Below, one piece after another: positions 63,250-64,000 of a stretch of DNA of 64,000 bases. Source of the stretch: Massilia timonae CCUG 45783 (GTDB taxonomy: Bacteria; Pseudomonadota; Gammaproteobacteria; Burkholderiales; Burkholderiaceae_D). Position 1 is the stretch's first letter; each line of letters starts with the position of its first letter. The translations under genes were made by a program, and so were the position numbers. The notes beneath the pieces were generated by a model, which saw only the letters and a program-made list of their open reading frames with translations, was not told where the DNA came from and ran no database searches. Location of the stretch: positions 1,199,922 through 1,263,921 of the forward strand of contig NZ_JH992922.1 in the NCBI RefSeq assembly GCF_000315425.1. The letters are read 5' to 3'.

Positions 63250-63384
63250 ATGAAACGTACTTACCAACCTTCCGTCGTCCGTCGCAAGCGCACGCACGGC
63301 TTCCGCGCACGTATGGCTACCCGTGGTGGCCGTCAAGTCCTGAACGCTCGCCGCGCCAAGGGCCGCAAGCGTCTGGCTGTCTAA
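63250..63384 (+). CDS. rpmH: 50S ribosomal protein L34
   Basis: Ribosomal protein of 44 residues, the usual length: [20 protein letters not shown], then [20 protein letters not shown] and RLAV. The strongly basic sequence and the KRTYQP start are invariant for L34. It is the first gene of the rpmH-rnpA-yidD set, divergent from dnaA. It lies below the size where automated frames are usually listed. Confidence 0.98.
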   Translation: MKRTYQPSVVRRKRTHGFRARMATRGGRQVLNARRAKGRKRLAV

Positions 63385-63415
63385 GTCACGCACCGCAGAT
63401 CGATTGCGGTCGGTG

Positions 63416-63811
63416 ATGACAGGCGAAGGTTCGCACGACTTCGCGCGCGTTCGGCGCATCGTTAAAACGGATGAATTTTCATCCGTTTTTCGTTTGCGGC
63501 CGACGCAAAAAACGGCGCATTTCGTGCTCTACACGCGTCCGAACGACCTGCCGCATGCGCGGCTGGGCGTCGTTGCGGCCAAGCGTTTCGCGCCGCGCGC
63601 GGTGACCCGCAATACGATCAAGCGCATGACGCGCGAGCTGTTCCGTACGAGCAGCCTGGCGCCGGTCGATTGCATCGTCCGCCTGTCGCGTCCCGTCAAC
63701 GCCAAGGATGGCCCGGCCACCACGCGCGCCCTGAAGGCCGAGTTGAAAGTGGAACTGGCGCGCCTGTTCGCTTCCCAGAAGCCGCGCCCTGCGCGGGCCA
63801 GCTCGCCATGA
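63416..63811 (+). CDS. rnpA: Ribonuclease P protein component
   Basis: Basic protein subunit of RNase P, about 131 residues, assisting the RNA subunit in tRNA 5' maturation. Signatures: [18 protein letters not shown] at the start, [28 protein letters not shown] (the RNR-type RNA-binding motif), and CIVRLSRP. The start ATG at 63416 is chosen; a GTG at 63413 and a TTG at 63404 are in frame. It follows rpmH by 31 bases and overlaps yidD by 4 bases (ATGA). Confidence 0.95.
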   Translation: MTGEGSHDFARVRRIVKTDEFSSVFRLRPTQKTAHFVLYTRPNDLPHARLGVVAAKRFAPRAVTRNTIKRMTRELFRTSSLAPVDCIVRLSRPVNAKDGPATTRALKAELKVELARLFASQKPRPARASSP

Positions 63812-64000
63812 AGACGCTGCTCGTCTGGTTGCTTCGCGGCTACCAGCTGCTGCTGTCCCCCATGCTCGGGCCGCGTTGCCGGTTCTATCCCAGCTGTTCC
63901 AATTACGCAATCGAAGCGCTGCGCGTCCATGGCGCCGCACGCGGTTCCTGGCTGGCCGCGCGCCGCGTGGGCCGCTGCCATCCGTGGAACGCGGGTGGCG
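63808..64000 (+). CDS. yidD: Membrane protein insertion efficiency factor YidD (3' end outside window)
   Basis: The first 64 residues are visible: [20 protein letters not shown], then [20 protein letters not shown] and [20 protein letters not shown]. The amphipathic N-terminal helix, the [11 protein letters not shown]ys motif and CHPW are diagnostic of YidD, which aids YidC-dependent membrane insertion. The start overlaps the rnpA stop by 4 bases. yidC is expected next, beyond the edge. Confidence 0.95.
   Translation, partial: MKTLLVWLLRGYQLLLSPMLGPRCRFYPSCSNYAIEALRVHGAARGSWLAARRVGRCHPWNAGG

Overview
The window looks like a chromosomal segment of a GC-rich betaproteobacterium, most probably an Oxalobacteraceae member close to Massilia. 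That assignment is inference from gene content: the yidD-rnpA-rpmH / dnaA-dnaN-gyrB arrangement at the right end, MSHA-type pilus genes ending in a DUF6701 MshQ, a general Gram-negative porin, and a TonB-receptor/LacI glucoside locus. The right end is the replication-origin neighbourhood.

Layout. 1-5.2 kb: an mrp Na+/H+ antiporter operon on the minus strand (A, C, D and partial E, all overlapping), followed by a tandem universal stress protein. 6.2-11.4 kb: a small EF-hand protein, a porin, a lipoprotein serine hydrolase and a membrane hybrid histidine kinase. 11.4-20.5 kb: a glucoside-use locus. TonB receptor, GH1 beta-glucosidase, glucokinase, MFS permease, an exported UPF0303 protein and a Gfo/Idh/MocA oxidoreductase lie on the minus strand, with a divergent LacI regulator and two palindromic operators in front of the receptor. 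20.5-27 kb: ohr, a secreted-type esterase, an MFS transporter, an AraC regulator and a chemoreceptor. 27-31 kb: a three-gene cluster of carbamoyltransferase, dimethylformamidase-like protein and glycosyltransferase. 31-39.5 kb: housekeeping and accessory genes (nudC, folE, an orphan IS5 orfA, PAP2 phosphatase, rtcB, a HAD hydrolase, an AraC regulator, an SDR). 39.6-45.3 kb: MSHA minor-pilin genes in the order Q-C-D-O-P. 45.5-50.2 kb: a NERD/helicase protein, a probable structured RNA ahead of a second-type infA, and leuA with a long leader. 50.4-54.1 kb: an NHL lipoprotein, an NTF2-like protein and an MFS transporter. 54.2-57.6 kb: an AT-rich, clearly different island with a C5 DNA methyltransferase and an unknown partner protein. 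57.7-64 kb: gyrB, dnaN, dnaA, a likely origin region, rpmH, rnpA and partial yidD.

Most interesting signals. (1) Upstream of leuA a perfect sigma70-type promoter fires almost exactly at the ATG of a 26-codon ORF with eight leucines, four of them CTA. It is followed by a second 38-codon ORF with a Leu-Leu-Leu-Lys-Leu run, so it looks like a two-peptide leucine attenuator whose first peptide is leaderless. (2) A promoter-to-terminator unit of about 230 nt before infA carries two mutually exclusive helices and two tandem AGATA-loop hairpins. (3) A perfect hairpin buries the GGAGGT ribosome-binding site of an orphan IS5 orfA. (4) The AT-rich methyltransferase island sits directly beside gyrB and has an unrecognised 539-residue partner.

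No tRNA, rRNA, CRISPR array or complete insertion sequence was seen. All calls come from reading the sequence; no database search was run.
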